64,000 nt of DNA, taken from positions 4,092 to 68,091 of the forward strand of contig NZ_BFBP01000009.1 in NCBI RefSeq assembly GCF_003112695.1. The letters are read 5' to 3'. This DNA is from Azospira sp. I13. Lineage in GTDB: Bacteria > Pseudomonadota > Gammaproteobacteria > Burkholderiales > Rhodocyclaceae. The notes under the pieces were generated by a model, which saw nothing but the letters and a program-made list of their open reading frames with translations, had not been told where the DNA came from and ran no database searches. Made by a program: the position numbers and the translations under genes. Position 1 is the first letter of the stretch. Every line of letters starts with the position of its first letter. This document shows positions 32,782 through 42,180 of the stretch, piece after piece.

Positions 32782-34002
32782 GTGTTCACCTCGTCCGCGC
32801 CCTCCCGCTCCGTCACCGCCGTTGGCTGGCTGGCCTTTCTGCTCGGCTTCAGCCTGCCCATCTCCACCGCCCTGGATAACCTCCTGTTGCTGGCCCTGGT
32901 GGTGGCCTGGTGCGTCGCCGGGGACTGGCGCGGCAAGTGGGAGCGGCTCAGCGCCAATCCGCCGGCCCTGGCCATTGGCGCCCTGCTGCTGCTCGCGGCC
33001 CTGGGTCTGGCCTGGGGGCTGGGCGAATGGGCGGACAAGGGCAAATATTTCGGCAAGTACGCCAACCTGATCCTGGCCCTTTGCCTGATCTCCCTGCCCC
33101 TGCCGGAAACGCGGCGGCGGGAGGCTTTGTGGGGCTTTGGCCTGGCCACCCTGCTGATCCTGGCCCTTTCCTACGGGCTCTGGCTCGGCCTGGTGCCACC
33201 GGGCTGGAAAGAGGGCTGGAGCGCCGCCAATCCGGTGGTGTTCAAGGCCCGCATCACCCATAGTTTCTTCATCGCCCTGGGCGGCTATTTCTTCCTCATC
33301 CAGGCGCTGTATGCCCGGGAACGCTGGCTGCAGGCCCTGCTCGGCGCCCTGGCCCTGGCGGCTCTGGGCAACGTGCTGCTGACCGATGGCCGCACCGGCC
33401 TGGTGGCGGTGGCCGGGCTGGCCGCCTATCTGTTCATTGCCCGCTTCCGCTGGCGGGGTGTGGCGGTTTCCGCCGTAGCGCTTGCTGCCGGGGTGGCGGC
33501 CGTGGCCCTGGCGCCCCAGGCCCCCCTGGTGAAGCGCCTGCATGAAGGCGTGGCCGAAGTGCAGACATGGCAGTACGGCCGGGCCGATGAAAGCTCCATG
33601 GGCCTGCGTATGCAGTTTGCCGCCACCAGCCTGCGCATCATCGCCGACCACCCCCTGAGCGGCGTCGGCACCGGCGGCTTCGAGGCCGCCTACGCCGCGG
33701 AGATTGCCCAGACCGAGGCCCGGGTCTCCAACAATCCCCACAACCAGTACCTGCTGACCACGGCCCAACTCGGCCTGCCAGGGCTGCTCCTGCTGCTGGC
33801 GGTGTTCATCCTGGCCTGGCGCCGGGGCCGGCTGCTGGACCCTGGTGAGCGCCTCTTGCTGCGAGGTTTCCTGGTGGCCTTTGCCGTCGGCAACCTGTTC
33901 AACTCCTTCCTCTTCGACCACGCCGAGGCCCTGTTCTTCGCCTGGTTCACCGGGCTGCTGCTGGGCTTCCGCCCCTCCGCCAGCCTCTCGCCGCGGCACT
34001 AG
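32782..34002 (+). CDS. O-antigen ligase family protein (Wzy_C/WaaL-like)
   Basis: This 406-residue polytopic inner-membrane protein has about ten to twelve hydrophobic helices and a large periplasmic loop with EAAYAAEIAQTEARVSNNPH. The motif NNPHNQYLLTTAQLGLPGLL matches the catalytic-loop His region of the WaaL/Wzy_C family. It is likely to join undecaprenyl-linked O-antigen to lipid A-core, or to polymerise it. Start GTG at 32782, 14 bp after the FkbM-family gene. Unlike the PglL-type gene at 7255 this one is intact. Confidence 0.8.
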   Translation: MFTSSAPSRSVTAVGWLAFLLGFSLPISTALDNLLLLALVVAWCVAGDWRGKWERLSANPPALAIGALLLLAALGLAWGLGEWADKGKYFGKYANLILALCLISLPLPETRRREALWGFGLATLLILALSYGLWLGLVPPGWKEGWSAANPVVFKARITHSFFIALGGYFFLIQALYARERWLQALLGALALAALGNVLLTDGRTGLVAVAGLAAYLFIARFRWRGVAVSAVALAAGVAAVALAPQAPLVKRLHEGVAEVQTWQYGRADESSMGLRMQFAATSLRIIADHPLSGVGTGGFEAAYAAEIAQTEARVSNNPHNQYLLTTAQLGLPGLLLLLAVFILAWRRGRLLDPGERLLLRGFLVAFAVGNLFNSFLFDHAEALFFAWFTGLLLGFRPSASLSPRH

Positions 34003-34062
34003 GGCGGGGCCGGGTCAGACCGCCGCGCTATCCCGCCAGGGTCCCGATGCACCGCCGCCCCC

Positions 34063-35601
34063 ATGCTGTTTAATTCCTACGCCTTCCTCTTCGCCTATCT
34101 GCCGGTGGTCTTCGCCGGTTTCTACTGGCTCGGGGCGCGCCGGCCGGCCTGGGCGGCGTGGTGGCTGGGGGCCGCTTCCCTGGTGTTCTACGGGGTTTGG
34201 GACAGCCGCTTCCTGTTGCTTCTGCTGGGGTCCATCGCCTTCAACTACGGCATGGGCAACTGGCTGGCCCGGGAACGCCAGCGCGAGGACAAAACGGGAA
34301 ACGGCCGGCGCACCTCGCTACTGCTGGCCCTGGCCGTCGGCACCAACCTGCTGCTGCTGGGCTATTACAAGTACGCCGATTTCTTCCTCGCCTCGGCCGC
34401 CAGCCTGCTGGGGCAGGAGTGGGCGCCCCTGGGACTGGTGCTGCCCTTGGGCATTTCCTTTTTCACTTTCACCCAGATCGCCTATCTGGTGGATGTGCGC
34501 CGAGGCCTGGTGCGGGAGGGCAACCCGGCCCACTACCTGCTCTTCGTCACCTACTTTCCCCATCTGGTGGCCGGCCCCATCCTGCACCACAAGCAGATGA
34601 TGCCCCAGTTCGGTCTGGCGCCGACCTACCGCCTGCAGCCGACCCACCTGGCCGTGGGCAGTTCCCTGTTCATCCTCGGCCTGGCCAAGAAGGTACTGCT
34701 GGCCGACACCTTCGCCGAATTCGCCACGCCGGTCTTCGCCGCCGCCGGCGAGGGCGCCCTGCCCGCCAGTAGCGAGGCCTGGGTGGGGGCCCTGGCCTAC
34801 ACGCTGCAGCTGTATTTCGATTTCTCCGGCTATTCGGACATGGCGGTGGGCCTTTCCCTGCTCTTCAACATCCGCCTGCCCCTCAACTTCTATTCCCCCT
34901 ACCGGGCCGGCAGCATCATCGAATTCTGGCGGCGCTGGCACATCAGCCTGTCCACCTTTCTGCGGGACTATCTCTACATTCCGCTGGGCGGCAGCCAGCG
35001 CGGACGTTTCCGCCGCTTTGCCAACCTCTTCATCACCATGCTGCTGGGCGGGCTGTGGCATGGCGCCGCGTGGACCTTCGTGGTGTGGGGCGGCCTGCAC
35101 GGCGCCTACCTGATCATCAACCACGGCTGGCGCGCCCTGCGGGGCCGCCATGGGAAAGCCATCTCGCCCCCCCTTTGGGAGCGGCTGGCCGGCCAGGCCC
35201 TGACCTTTCTCGCCGTCGTGGTGGCCTGGGTCTTCTTCCGTGCCGACAGTCTGCCGGCCGCCGGCCTCATGCTGCAGGCCATGTTCCCCGTTCTTTCGAT
35301 GTCCCCCGACCACGCCAGCGGAGCCGCCCTGGCGGCTTCCGCCGTGGATCTGGGCAAGGCCCGGCTGCTGATTGCCGGCGGCCTGCTGCTGGTCTTCTGC
35401 TGCCCCAACCTGAGCCAGATTTTTGCCCCCTGGCGGCCCACCTACGACGGCCCCCTGCCGCCGCCGGCCCTGGCTGCAGGGCCCCACCGCTGGTGGCAAT
35501 GGCGGCCCCATGGCGCCTGGGCCTTGGGTCTGGCACTGCTGGCGGTGTGGAGCGTTTTCGGCTTCTCCCGGGCCTCCGAATTCCTCTATTTCCAGTTCTG
35601 A
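34063..35601 (+). CDS. MBOAT family O-acyltransferase (AlgI-like)
   Basis: This 512-residue membrane-bound O-acyltransferase opens MLFNSYAFLFAYLPVVFAGFYW. It contains the family core LPLGISFFTFTQIAYLVDV, FDFSGYSDMAVGLSLLFNI, FWRRWHISLSTFLRDYLYIP and GGLWHGAAWTFVVWGGLHG, where the His is the expected catalytic residue. Such proteins move acyl groups, often acetyl, across the membrane to periplasmic polysaccharide. The next gene, 6 bp downstream, encodes a probable SGNH-like partner, as in alginate or peptidoglycan O-acetylation pairs. Confidence 0.9.
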   Translation: MLFNSYAFLFAYLPVVFAGFYWLGARRPAWAAWWLGAASLVFYGVWDSRFLLLLLGSIAFNYGMGNWLARERQREDKTGNGRRTSLLLALAVGTNLLLLGYYKYADFFLASAASLLGQEWAPLGLVLPLGISFFTFTQIAYLVDVRRGLVREGNPAHYLLFVTYFPHLVAGPILHHKQMMPQFGLAPTYRLQPTHLAVGSSLFILGLAKKVLLADTFAEFATPVFAAAGEGALPASSEAWVGALAYTLQLYFDFSGYSDMAVGLSLLFNIRLPLNFYSPYRAGSIIEFWRRWHISLSTFLRDYLYIPLGGSQRGRFRRFANLFITMLLGGLWHGAAWTFVVWGGLHGAYLIINHGWRALRGRHGKAISPPLWERLAGQALTFLAVVVAWVFFRADSLPAAGLMLQAMFPVLSMSPDHASGAALAASAVDLGKARLLIAGGLLLVFCCPNLSQIFAPWRPTYDGPLPPPALAAGPHRWWQWRPHGAWALGLALLAVWSVFGFSRASEFLYFQF

Positions 35602-35607
35602 CCTACC

Positions 35608-36831
35608 ATGGCCGCCTACCTCAAGCAACTCCTGTTCGCCGCCTTGGGCCTAGCCCTGCTGGCCGCGGCCGGCAATGCCCTGGTGGACCCCTATGGCCTC
35701 TACGGCACGCCCCGCCGGGAGGGGCTCAATGCCCTGAAGCCGCGGCAGGTGAAGCAGGCGCGCATCTTCAAGATCGTCGGCCTGGCCCGGCAGCAGCCCC
35801 GGATCGCCATTCTCGGCAGCTCCCGCACCGACCGCGGCATTGATCCGGCGGACCCGCACCTGGGAGCGGGCGCCCTCAACCTGGCCTATGACCGCCAGAC
35901 CTACGACGAAACCCTGGCCATCTTCCGCGAGCTCCTGGAAAGAGGTGGAAACAAGCCGCCGGAGGAGGTGCTGATCGGCCTGGATTTCTTCGCCGCCAAC
36001 GCCCACCTGCGCCCCATGGACGACAAGAGCGAGGCCAACTACGCCCCCTGGCGCCCGCTGCAGCTGCTTTTTTCCAGCACCGCCGTGGCCGACAGCCTGC
36101 GCAGCGTCGGCCGCCGCCAGTTGAAGCCCCGGGACACCGTCTACACCCCCCAGGGCCTGCGCATCGGCTTCGAGGCCGCCATCCAGGCGGAGGACGGCCA
36201 CCGCGGCAGCTTCTACGCCAGCGAACGCTACTACGTGGAAGACCTTTACCTGCCGCCGCCCCACTGCCGCTTCGCCTTCAGCAACGCCCGGGATGGCCGC
36301 CAGCCCATGGCCGACCTGGCGGCCCTGCTGCGCCTCGCCCAGCAGCGCGGGGTGCGGCTCAAGCTGTTCATTTCCCCCTCCCATGCACGCCAGTGGGAAA
36401 CCCTGCGGGCGGTGGGCCTGTGGGAACAGTGGGAAGACTGGAAGCGCCAGCTGGTGCGCCTCAACGCCGACGCGGCCCGGGCCGCGGGGCAGACGCCTTA
36501 CCCCCTGTGGGATTTCGGTGGCTACGATGCCCTCACCAGCGAGGCCGTGCCGCCCCTGGGGGATCGCCAGACCCTGATGCGGGGCTATTTCGATTCCTCC
36601 CACTACACCCCGGCCCTGGGCGCCCAGGTGCTGGCCCGGCTCCATGGCGGCGGCGGGGATTTCGGCGAGCTGCTGGATGAAACCAGCCTGGAACCCCGCC
36701 TGCAACGGGTGCGCGCCGCCCGGGAAGCCTATGCCCGGGCCTTCCCCGGCGAAGTGGCGGAAGTGGGGCGGACCGTGGCGACGGTGCTGAAGGAAAAGCG
36801 CTGCCGCAAGGAAGCGGGTGCCGGGGGGTAA
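35608..36831 (+). CDS. SGNH-hydrolase-like protein paired with MBOAT acyltransferase
   Basis: This 407-residue protein has one N-terminal signal anchor (LKQLLFAALGLALLAAAGNALV), so the bulk lies in the periplasm. IAILGSSRTDRGID looks like the GxS block holding the nucleophilic serine, and FDSSHYTPALG near residue 330 the C-terminal DxxH block, consistent with AlgJ/AlgX/PatB-like O-acetyltransferases. It directly follows the MBOAT gene and probably attaches the acyl group to a glycan. I do not recognise the specific substrate. Confidence 0.6.
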   Translation: MAAYLKQLLFAALGLALLAAAGNALVDPYGLYGTPRREGLNALKPRQVKQARIFKIVGLARQQPRIAILGSSRTDRGIDPADPHLGAGALNLAYDRQTYDETLAIFRELLERGGNKPPEEVLIGLDFFAANAHLRPMDDKSEANYAPWRPLQLLFSSTAVADSLRSVGRRQLKPRDTVYTPQGLRIGFEAAIQAEDGHRGSFYASERYYVEDLYLPPPHCRFAFSNARDGRQPMADLAALLRLAQQRGVRLKLFISPSHARQWETLRAVGLWEQWEDWKRQLVRLNADAARAAGQTPYPLWDFGGYDALTSEAVPPLGDRQTLMRGYFDSSHYTPALGAQVLARLHGGGGDFGELLDETSLEPRLQRVRAAREAYARAFPGEVAEVGRTVATVLKEKRCRKEAGAGG

Positions 36832-36935
36832 GACTGCATCCGGGATGCCTGCCCGGAGCGGCAGGAAGGACGGGCATCTCCGGCATCACCTCCTGGGAAA
36901 TGGCGTGTTAGCTGGCTGAGCGGGATGGGGGGTTA

Positions 36936-36956
36936 AAGAATGGCGCCCCTATTGCC
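36936..36956 (-). repeat. Dispersed intergenic repeat, copy C (in convergent gap 36832-37152)
   Basis: On the minus strand this reads GGCAATAGGGGCGCCATTCT and one more T. It differs from copies A and B by one base (G for A) over 21 positions. It lies in the 321-bp gap between the convergent SGNH-like gene and polA. A short GC hairpin (GCCCG-gcg-CGGGC) lies near the polA end, about 37135-37148. No gene is visible in the gap. Confidence 0.65.
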
Positions 36957-37152
36957 TTCCAGCGCATTGAGCATATCGCGCTGCCCGGTGCCAATCCGGG
37001 TAAGCAGAGCGGTACAGCAGGCGTAGCGCCGCAAGGGTGACGGTGGCAGGCCGGCGGAACGCGGGCCGGGAATCGCTCGGTACTGGCCGGCAAGCCGCCG
37101 GCCAATCAACTCGTTAAATGCTGATCAGCCTAGGCCCGCGCCGGGCTTCAGG

Positions 37153-39882
37153 CTAGTGGGCGGCGTCCCAGGAAGGGCCGTGGCCCACTTCCACCAGCAG
37201 GGGCACGGCCAGCTGGGCGACGCCGGCCATGAGGCGGGGCAGGGCTTCCTGCACCGTAGCCATTTCCGCCTCCGGCACTTCCAGCACTAGTTCGTCGTGC
37301 ACCTGCAGCACCAGGCGGGAGGCCAGGCCGCTGCCGAGCAGCCAGTCCTGCACGGCGGTCATGGCCAGCTTCACCACGTCGGCGGCGGTGCCCTGCATGG
37401 GCGCGTTGATGGCGGCCCGTTCGGCGCCCTGGCGGCGGCCGGCCTGGCTGGCGCGGATATCCGGCAACCACAGGCGGCGGCCGAAGACGGTTTCCACGTA
37501 GCCCTGGCGCTTGGCCAGTTCCCGGGTCTCTTCCATGTAGCGGGCGACGCCGGGGTAACGGGCGAAGTAGCGTTCGATGTAGGTCTGGGCGGCGCTGCGC
37601 TCGATTTCCAGGGAGCGGGCCAGGCCGAAGGCGCTCATGCCGTAGATGAGGCCGAAGTTGATGGTCTTGGCGTAACGCCGCTGTTCCGAGGTGACTTCCA
37701 GGGGCGTGATGCCGAAGATTTCCGCCGCCGTGGCGCGGTGCACGTCCTCACCCTTGGCGAAGGCGTCGAGCAGGCCATGGTCGCCCGAGAGGTGGGCCAT
37801 GATGCGCAGCTCGATCTGGGAATAGTCGGCGGAGACGATCTGGCAGCCGGCCGGGGCGATGAAGGCGGCGCGGATGCGGCGGCCTTCGGCGGTGCGCACC
37901 GGAATGTTCTGCAGATTGGGGTCGCTGGAGGCCAGGCGGCCGGTGACGGCCACGGCCTGGGAAAAGCTGGTGTGCACCCGGCCGGTATGGGGATTGACCA
38001 TGCGCGGCAGTTTGTCGGTGTAGGTGCTCTTCAGCTTGGCCAGGCCCCGGTACTCCAGCAGGGCCTTGGGCAGTGGGTAGTCCAGGGCCAGTTCGGAAAG
38101 CACTTCCTCATCGGTGGAGGGGGCGCCGCCCGGGGTCTTCTTCACCACCGGCAGGCCCAGCTGGGTGAACAGGATTTCCGCCAGCTGCTTGGGCGAATTG
38201 AGGTTGAAGGGCTGGCCGGCGATTTCCACGGCGCGGGCTTCCAGCTCCACCAGCTTGCGCCCCAGTTCGTTGCTCTGGGCCTGCAGCAGGCCGCTGTCGA
38301 TGAGCACGCCGTGGCGCTCCATGGCGAAGAGCACTTCCCGGGCGGGCATTTCGATGTCCCGATAGACCCGGTTGAGCTTCTCGTCGGCGGCGATGGCAGG
38401 GTGCAGGGTGTCGTGCACCCGCAGGGTGATGTCGGAATCCTCTGCGGAATACTCGCTGGCCTGGTCGATGGCGACCTGGTCGAAGCCGATCTGGTTGGCG
38501 CCCTTGCCGCAGATGGCGGTGTAGGGAATGGTGTCCAGGCCCAGGTGGCGGCGGGCCAGTTGTTCCAGGTCGTGGCCCTTGTCGCTCTCCAGCACGTAGG
38601 ACTGCAGCAGGGTGTCGTGCACGATGCCCTTGAGGGCGATGTCGTGGTTGGCGAAGACGTGCTGGTCGTATTTGAGGTTCTGGCCCAGCTTGGCGTGGGC
38701 GCTGGATTCCAGCCAGGGCTTGAGCCGCGCCAATACTTGCTCCCGGGGCAGCTGCTCGGGGGCGCCCGGGTAGTTGTGGGCCACCGGAATATAGGCGGCC
38801 TCGCCCGGGGCGGTGGCAAAGGAGATGCCGACGATGCGGGCGGAGAGCGGGTCCAGGCTGGTGGTTTCGGTATCCACGGCGGTCAGGGGGGCGGCCTGGA
38901 TTTTCGCCAGCCAGACCTCGAAGGCCTCCCAGGTGAGGATGGTTTCGTAATGCTGGCGGTGGGCACCGGCCGGGGCGGCGGGGGCCGCCGCCGCATCACC
39001 GGCCTCGGCATCGCTGGCAGCCGCGCTGTCACCTTGCAGTTCCCGCAGCCAGGTCTTGAATTCGTAGCGGCTGAAAATCTCCGCCAGGATGGCTTTGTCC
39101 TCGGGGCGGGGGGCCAGGGTGGCGGGGGTTTCGGGCAGCGGCAGATCGCACACCACGGTCACCAGCTTTTTGCCCAGGGGCAGGAAGTCCAGGGCCTGGC
39201 GCAGGTTGTTGCCCACCACGCCGCCGATGGCCTCGGCATTGGCCATGATGTTGTCCAGGGTGCCGTACTGTTCCAGCCACTTGAGAGCGGTCTTGGGCCC
39301 CACCTTGGCGACGCCGGGGACGTTGTCCACCGTGTCGCCGATGAGAGCCAGGTAATCCACGATGCGTCCCGGTTCCACGCCGAACTTGGCGGTGACGCCG
39401 GCCTCGTCCAGCACTTCGTTGCTCATGGTATTCACCCAGCGCACCCGGGGGCTGACCAGCTGGGTCAGGTCCTTGTCGCCGGTGGAGATGACCACATCCA
39501 TGCCGGCGGCTTCGGCCTGGCGGGCCAGGGTGCCGATGACGTCGTCCGCCTCGACGCCCTCTTCCATCAGCAACGGCCAGCCGGAGGCCTTGATGGCGGC
39601 GTGCAGGGGTTCGATCTGGGCCACCAGGTCGTTGGGCATGGGCGGGCGCTGGGCCTTGTATTCCGGGTACCAGTCGTCGCGGAAGGTCTTGCCCTTGGCG
39701 TCGAAGACCACGGCCTTGTAGGTGACGCCTTCTGCCTTGTAGTCGCTTTCCAGGCGGCGTAGCATGTTCAGCACGCCGTAGATGGCGCCGGTCGGTTCTC
39801 CCGCCTTGTTGCGCAGGTCCGGCAGGGCATGGAATGCGCGGTAAAGGTAGGACGAGCCGTCCACCAGCAGAAGCATGGGCAT
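37153..39882 (-). CDS. polA: DNA polymerase I
   Basis: This 909-residue enzyme of repair and Okazaki-fragment maturation has all three domains. The 5'-3' exonuclease (1 to about 290) has LLLVDGSSYLYRAFHAL and VEADDVIGTLA. The 3'-5' proofreading domain (about 330-520) keeps the catalytic DxE in TAVDTETTSLDP. The polymerase (about 530-909) has motif A SADYSQIELRIMAHLSGD, motif B RRYAKTINFGLIYGMSAFGL and motif C VLQVHDELVLEV. The start MPMLLLVDG at 39882 is chosen, since the upstream frame reads back through the divergent LOG gene. Only 25 bp separate the two starts, so promoters must overlap or lie inside coding sequence. Confidence 0.97.
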   Translation of the reverse strand: MPMLLLVDGSSYLYRAFHALPDLRNKAGEPTGAIYGVLNMLRRLESDYKAEGVTYKAVVFDAKGKTFRDDWYPEYKAQRPPMPNDLVAQIEPLHAAIKASGWPLLMEEGVEADDVIGTLARQAEAAGMDVVISTGDKDLTQLVSPRVRWVNTMSNEVLDEAGVTAKFGVEPGRIVDYLALIGDTVDNVPGVAKVGPKTALKWLEQYGTLDNIMANAEAIGGVVGNNLRQALDFLPLGKKLVTVVCDLPLPETPATLAPRPEDKAILAEIFSRYEFKTWLRELQGDSAAASDAEAGDAAAAPAAPAGAHRQHYETILTWEAFEVWLAKIQAAPLTAVDTETTSLDPLSARIVGISFATAPGEAAYIPVAHNYPGAPEQLPREQVLARLKPWLESSAHAKLGQNLKYDQHVFANHDIALKGIVHDTLLQSYVLESDKGHDLEQLARRHLGLDTIPYTAICGKGANQIGFDQVAIDQASEYSAEDSDITLRVHDTLHPAIAADEKLNRVYRDIEMPAREVLFAMERHGVLIDSGLLQAQSNELGRKLVELEARAVEIAGQPFNLNSPKQLAEILFTQLGLPVVKKTPGGAPSTDEEVLSELALDYPLPKALLEYRGLAKLKSTYTDKLPRMVNPHTGRVHTSFSQAVAVTGRLASSDPNLQNIPVRTAEGRRIRAAFIAPAGCQIVSADYSQIELRIMAHLSGDHGLLDAFAKGEDVHRATAAEIFGITPLEVTSEQRRYAKTINFGLIYGMSAFGLARSLEIERSAAQTYIERYFARYPGVARYMEETRELAKRQGYVETVFGRRLWLPDIRASQAGRRQGAERAAINAPMQGTAADVVKLAMTAVQDWLLGSGLASRLVLQVHDELVLEVPEAEMATVQEALPRLMAGVAQLAVPLLVEVGHGPSWDAAH

Positions 39883-39907
39883 AAAAACAAATCCAGAAGA
39901 CAAAAAA

Positions 39908-40636
39908 ATGAGCGAACGATCCAAACTGCCGCCCCTGGCGGACCCCGATAGCGTCACCAACAACATGTCGGCCCGGGAATCCTGGCGAATCTTCGGCATT
40001 ATGGCAGAGTTCGTCGAGGCCACTGAGCGGCTGGCGGCCATCCGACCGGCTGTTTCCATCTTCGGCAGCGCCCGCATCGCGCCGGAATCGCCCTACTACG
40101 AATTGACGGAAAAGACCGCCCGCCTGCTCTCCGATGCCGGCTTCTCGGTTATCTCCGGCGGCGGCCCCGGCATCATGGAAGCGGCCAACAAGGGCGCCTT
40201 CCACGGCAAGAGCCCCTCCGTCGGCCTCAACATCCAGCTGCCCCACGAGCAGGCCGCCAATCCCTACCAGGACATTTCCCAGTCCTTCCGCCACTTCTTC
40301 GCGCGCAAGTTCATGTTCGTCAAATTCGCCAGCGCCTATGTGGTGATGCCCGGGGGCTTCGGCACCCTGGACGAGGTGCTGGAGGCCCTGACCCTGATCC
40401 AGACCGGCAAGAGCCGCAAGATTCCGCTGATCCTGGTGCACGAGCCCTTCTGGCGCGGCTTGCTGGAATGGTTCAAGGACCGTCTGGTGGGCGAGGGCAT
40501 GATTTCCCCCGACGATCTGGAGCTCATCCAGGTGATCGACGAGCCGGAACAAATTGTCGAAGCCATCTTCAAACACTACGAAACCCGCGGCTTCGCCCCC
40601 CTGCCGGACGAGCGGGAGATGCTGCTCAATTTGTAA
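39908..40636 (+). CDS. LOG family protein (TIGR00730, Lonely Guy-like)
   Basis: This 242-residue protein of the LOG/YgdH family hydrolyses nucleotide 5'-monophosphates to the free base and ribose 5-phosphate; plant relatives activate cytokinins. The active-site motif PGGFGTLDEVLEALT, with PGGxGTxxE, is intact, along with SGGGPGIMEAANKGA and the dinucleotide-like fold start VSIFGSARI. ATG 39908 is chosen over 39875, which would overlap the polA start; a later Met at 39965 is also possible. It is divergent from polA. Confidence 0.88.
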   Translation: MSERSKLPPLADPDSVTNNMSARESWRIFGIMAEFVEATERLAAIRPAVSIFGSARIAPESPYYELTEKTARLLSDAGFSVISGGGPGIMEAANKGAFHGKSPSVGLNIQLPHEQAANPYQDISQSFRHFFARKFMFVKFASAYVVMPGGFGTLDEVLEALTLIQTGKSRKIPLILVHEPFWRGLLEWFKDRLVGEGMISPDDLELIQVIDEPEQIVEAIFKHYETRGFAPLPDEREMLLNL

Positions 40637-40680
40637 TAAAATCCGGCCTCCCCACGGTCTTCTTTGCAAGGGCTCCTTTC

Positions 40681-41028
40681 ATGCGCCGTCTTTCCCTTCT
40701 CGCCGCCACGCTCTGTCTGTTCGCCGCTGGCGGCGCCCTGGCCCAGGCCGCTCGCAGCGATCTGCAGCCCCTGCCGGCCGTCCCCCCGCCGCCCCCCGAA
40801 ATGGCGCCCTTCGATGCCGCCCTGGAACCCCAGGTGACCATCAAGAAGCGGGATAACGACACCGTCGAAGAGTTCCGGGTCAACGGCAAGCTCTACATGA
40901 TCCGGGTCACCCCCACCCACGGCGTGCCCTACTACCTGGTGGACGACCAGGGCGACGGCACCTTCTCCCGCCGTGACAATCTGGACCAGGGCGTGCGCGT
41001 GCCCATGTGGGTGATCGGCACCTTCTAA
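40681..41028 (+). CDS. DUF2782 domain-containing protein
   Basis: This 115-residue exported protein has the signal peptide MRRLSLLAATLCLFAAGGALAQ. A Pro-rich linker (PAVPPPPPEM) is followed by a small conserved domain: EPQVTIKKRDNDTVEEFRVNG, KLYMIRVTPTHGVPYYLVDD. This is the DUF2782 family, found mostly in beta- and gammaproteobacteria, with no known function and probably periplasmic. Upstream of thrB by 40 bp, a commonly conserved arrangement. Confidence 0.82.
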   Translation: MRRLSLLAATLCLFAAGGALAQAARSDLQPLPAVPPPPPEMAPFDAALEPQVTIKKRDNDTVEEFRVNGKLYMIRVTPTHGVPYYLVDDQGDGTFSRRDNLDQGVRVPMWVIGTF

Positions 41029-41068
41029 GGGCGCCGACGGCCACGCACCACGCTTCGCCTGCGGCTCC

Positions 41069-42007
41069 GTGTCCGTTTTCACCCACGTAACGGCGGAGCA
41101 GCTCGCCGCCTGGCTGGAAGCCGGCCAGGCCGGCCGGCTCCTCGGCTTTGCCGGCATCGAAGCCGGCGTCCAGAACACCAACTACCGCGTCAGCTCCGAC
41201 CGGGGCCAGTGGGTCCTGACCCTCTTCGAAACCTTGGGGGCAGACGAGCTGGCCTTCTATCTCGCGCTCATGGCCCATCTGGCGGCCCGGGGCCTGCCCT
41301 GTCCCGCGCCCCTGGCCGATCTGGCCGGGCGAATTCAGCGCCCCCTGGCCAGCAAGCCGGCGGCACTGTTCACCCGCCTGCCGGGCCATGAGGTGGTGGC
41401 GCCGGACGCTATACATTGCGCGGCCGTGGGCGATGCCCTGGCCCGCCTGCATCTGGCAGCAGCCGATTTTCCCGCCCCCCAGCCCAATCCCCGAGGGCTT
41501 GGCTGGTGCCGGGAAACAGCTGGGCGGCTTTTGCCCCTGCTGGCGCCGGTAGCGACCGCACTCCTGACGAATGAACTGGCGGACCAGAGCGCCGCCCATG
41601 CCGTGCTGCCCCGGGGCGTCATCCACGCCGACCTGTTCCGGGATAACGTGCTGTTTGACGGATACCGCCTGTCGGGCCTGCTGGATTTCTATTTCGCCGG
41701 GGAAGACGAGTTGCTGTTTGACCTGGCGGTGGCCGCCAACGACTGGTGTCTGGATGACGCCGGTCAACTGCATGCCGACCGCACCCGGGCCCTGCTGGCG
41801 GCCTATCACGCCCAACGGCCCCTGTTGGCTGCGGAGGCAGCGGCCTGGCCCCGGCTGTTACGCCGCGCCGCCCTGCGTTTCTGGCTTTCCCGCCTGCAGG
41901 ACCAGCAGCAGCCCCGGGAAGGCCAGCAGGTATTGGTGAAGGATCCCACGCCCTTCCAGCGCCTGCTTGAAACCCATCGCCACACAACGGCACCCTGGCT
42001 CAATTGA
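41069..42007 (+). CDS. thrB: Homoserine kinase (APH-type, ThrB)
   Basis: This 312-residue kinase phosphorylates homoserine in threonine synthesis. It belongs to the aminoglycoside-phosphotransferase-like fold and not to the GHMP type. The start MSVFTHVTAEQLAAWLE and GVQNTNYRV are typical of ThrB of this group. The catalytic loop is GVIHADLFRDNVLFDG, followed by the Mg-binding SGLLDFYFAGEDELLFDLAVA. It begins at GTG 41069, with DUF2782 upstream and two membrane proteins downstream. Confidence 0.93.
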   Translation: MSVFTHVTAEQLAAWLEAGQAGRLLGFAGIEAGVQNTNYRVSSDRGQWVLTLFETLGADELAFYLALMAHLAARGLPCPAPLADLAGRIQRPLASKPAALFTRLPGHEVVAPDAIHCAAVGDALARLHLAAADFPAPQPNPRGLGWCRETAGRLLPLLAPVATALLTNELADQSAAHAVLPRGVIHADLFRDNVLFDGYRLSGLLDFYFAGEDELLFDLAVAANDWCLDDAGQLHADRTRALLAAYHAQRPLLAAEAAAWPRLLRRAALRFWLSRLQDQQQPREGQQVLVKDPTPFQRLLETHRHTTAPWLN

Positions 42008-42180
42008 GCCTCGCAGCGCGCACCGCCCCGTGCCTTCCCCGGCCGTGCTCCGCCAATTTCCGGCCCCCACGAGCCGGTTGCAGCGAGGCCCCCACAGGGG
42101 AGCGGCGATTGCCAACCCCCCGTCGTGCCGTTAGCATGGCGCCATTCCTGAATTTCTCCCCATTTTCCCGATAGTTCCCC

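Noticed and set aside
37297-39762. 821-codon open frame antisense to polA
   Set aside because: It mirrors polA in a high-GC genome, has no domain and no ribosome binding site. polA has all its motifs.
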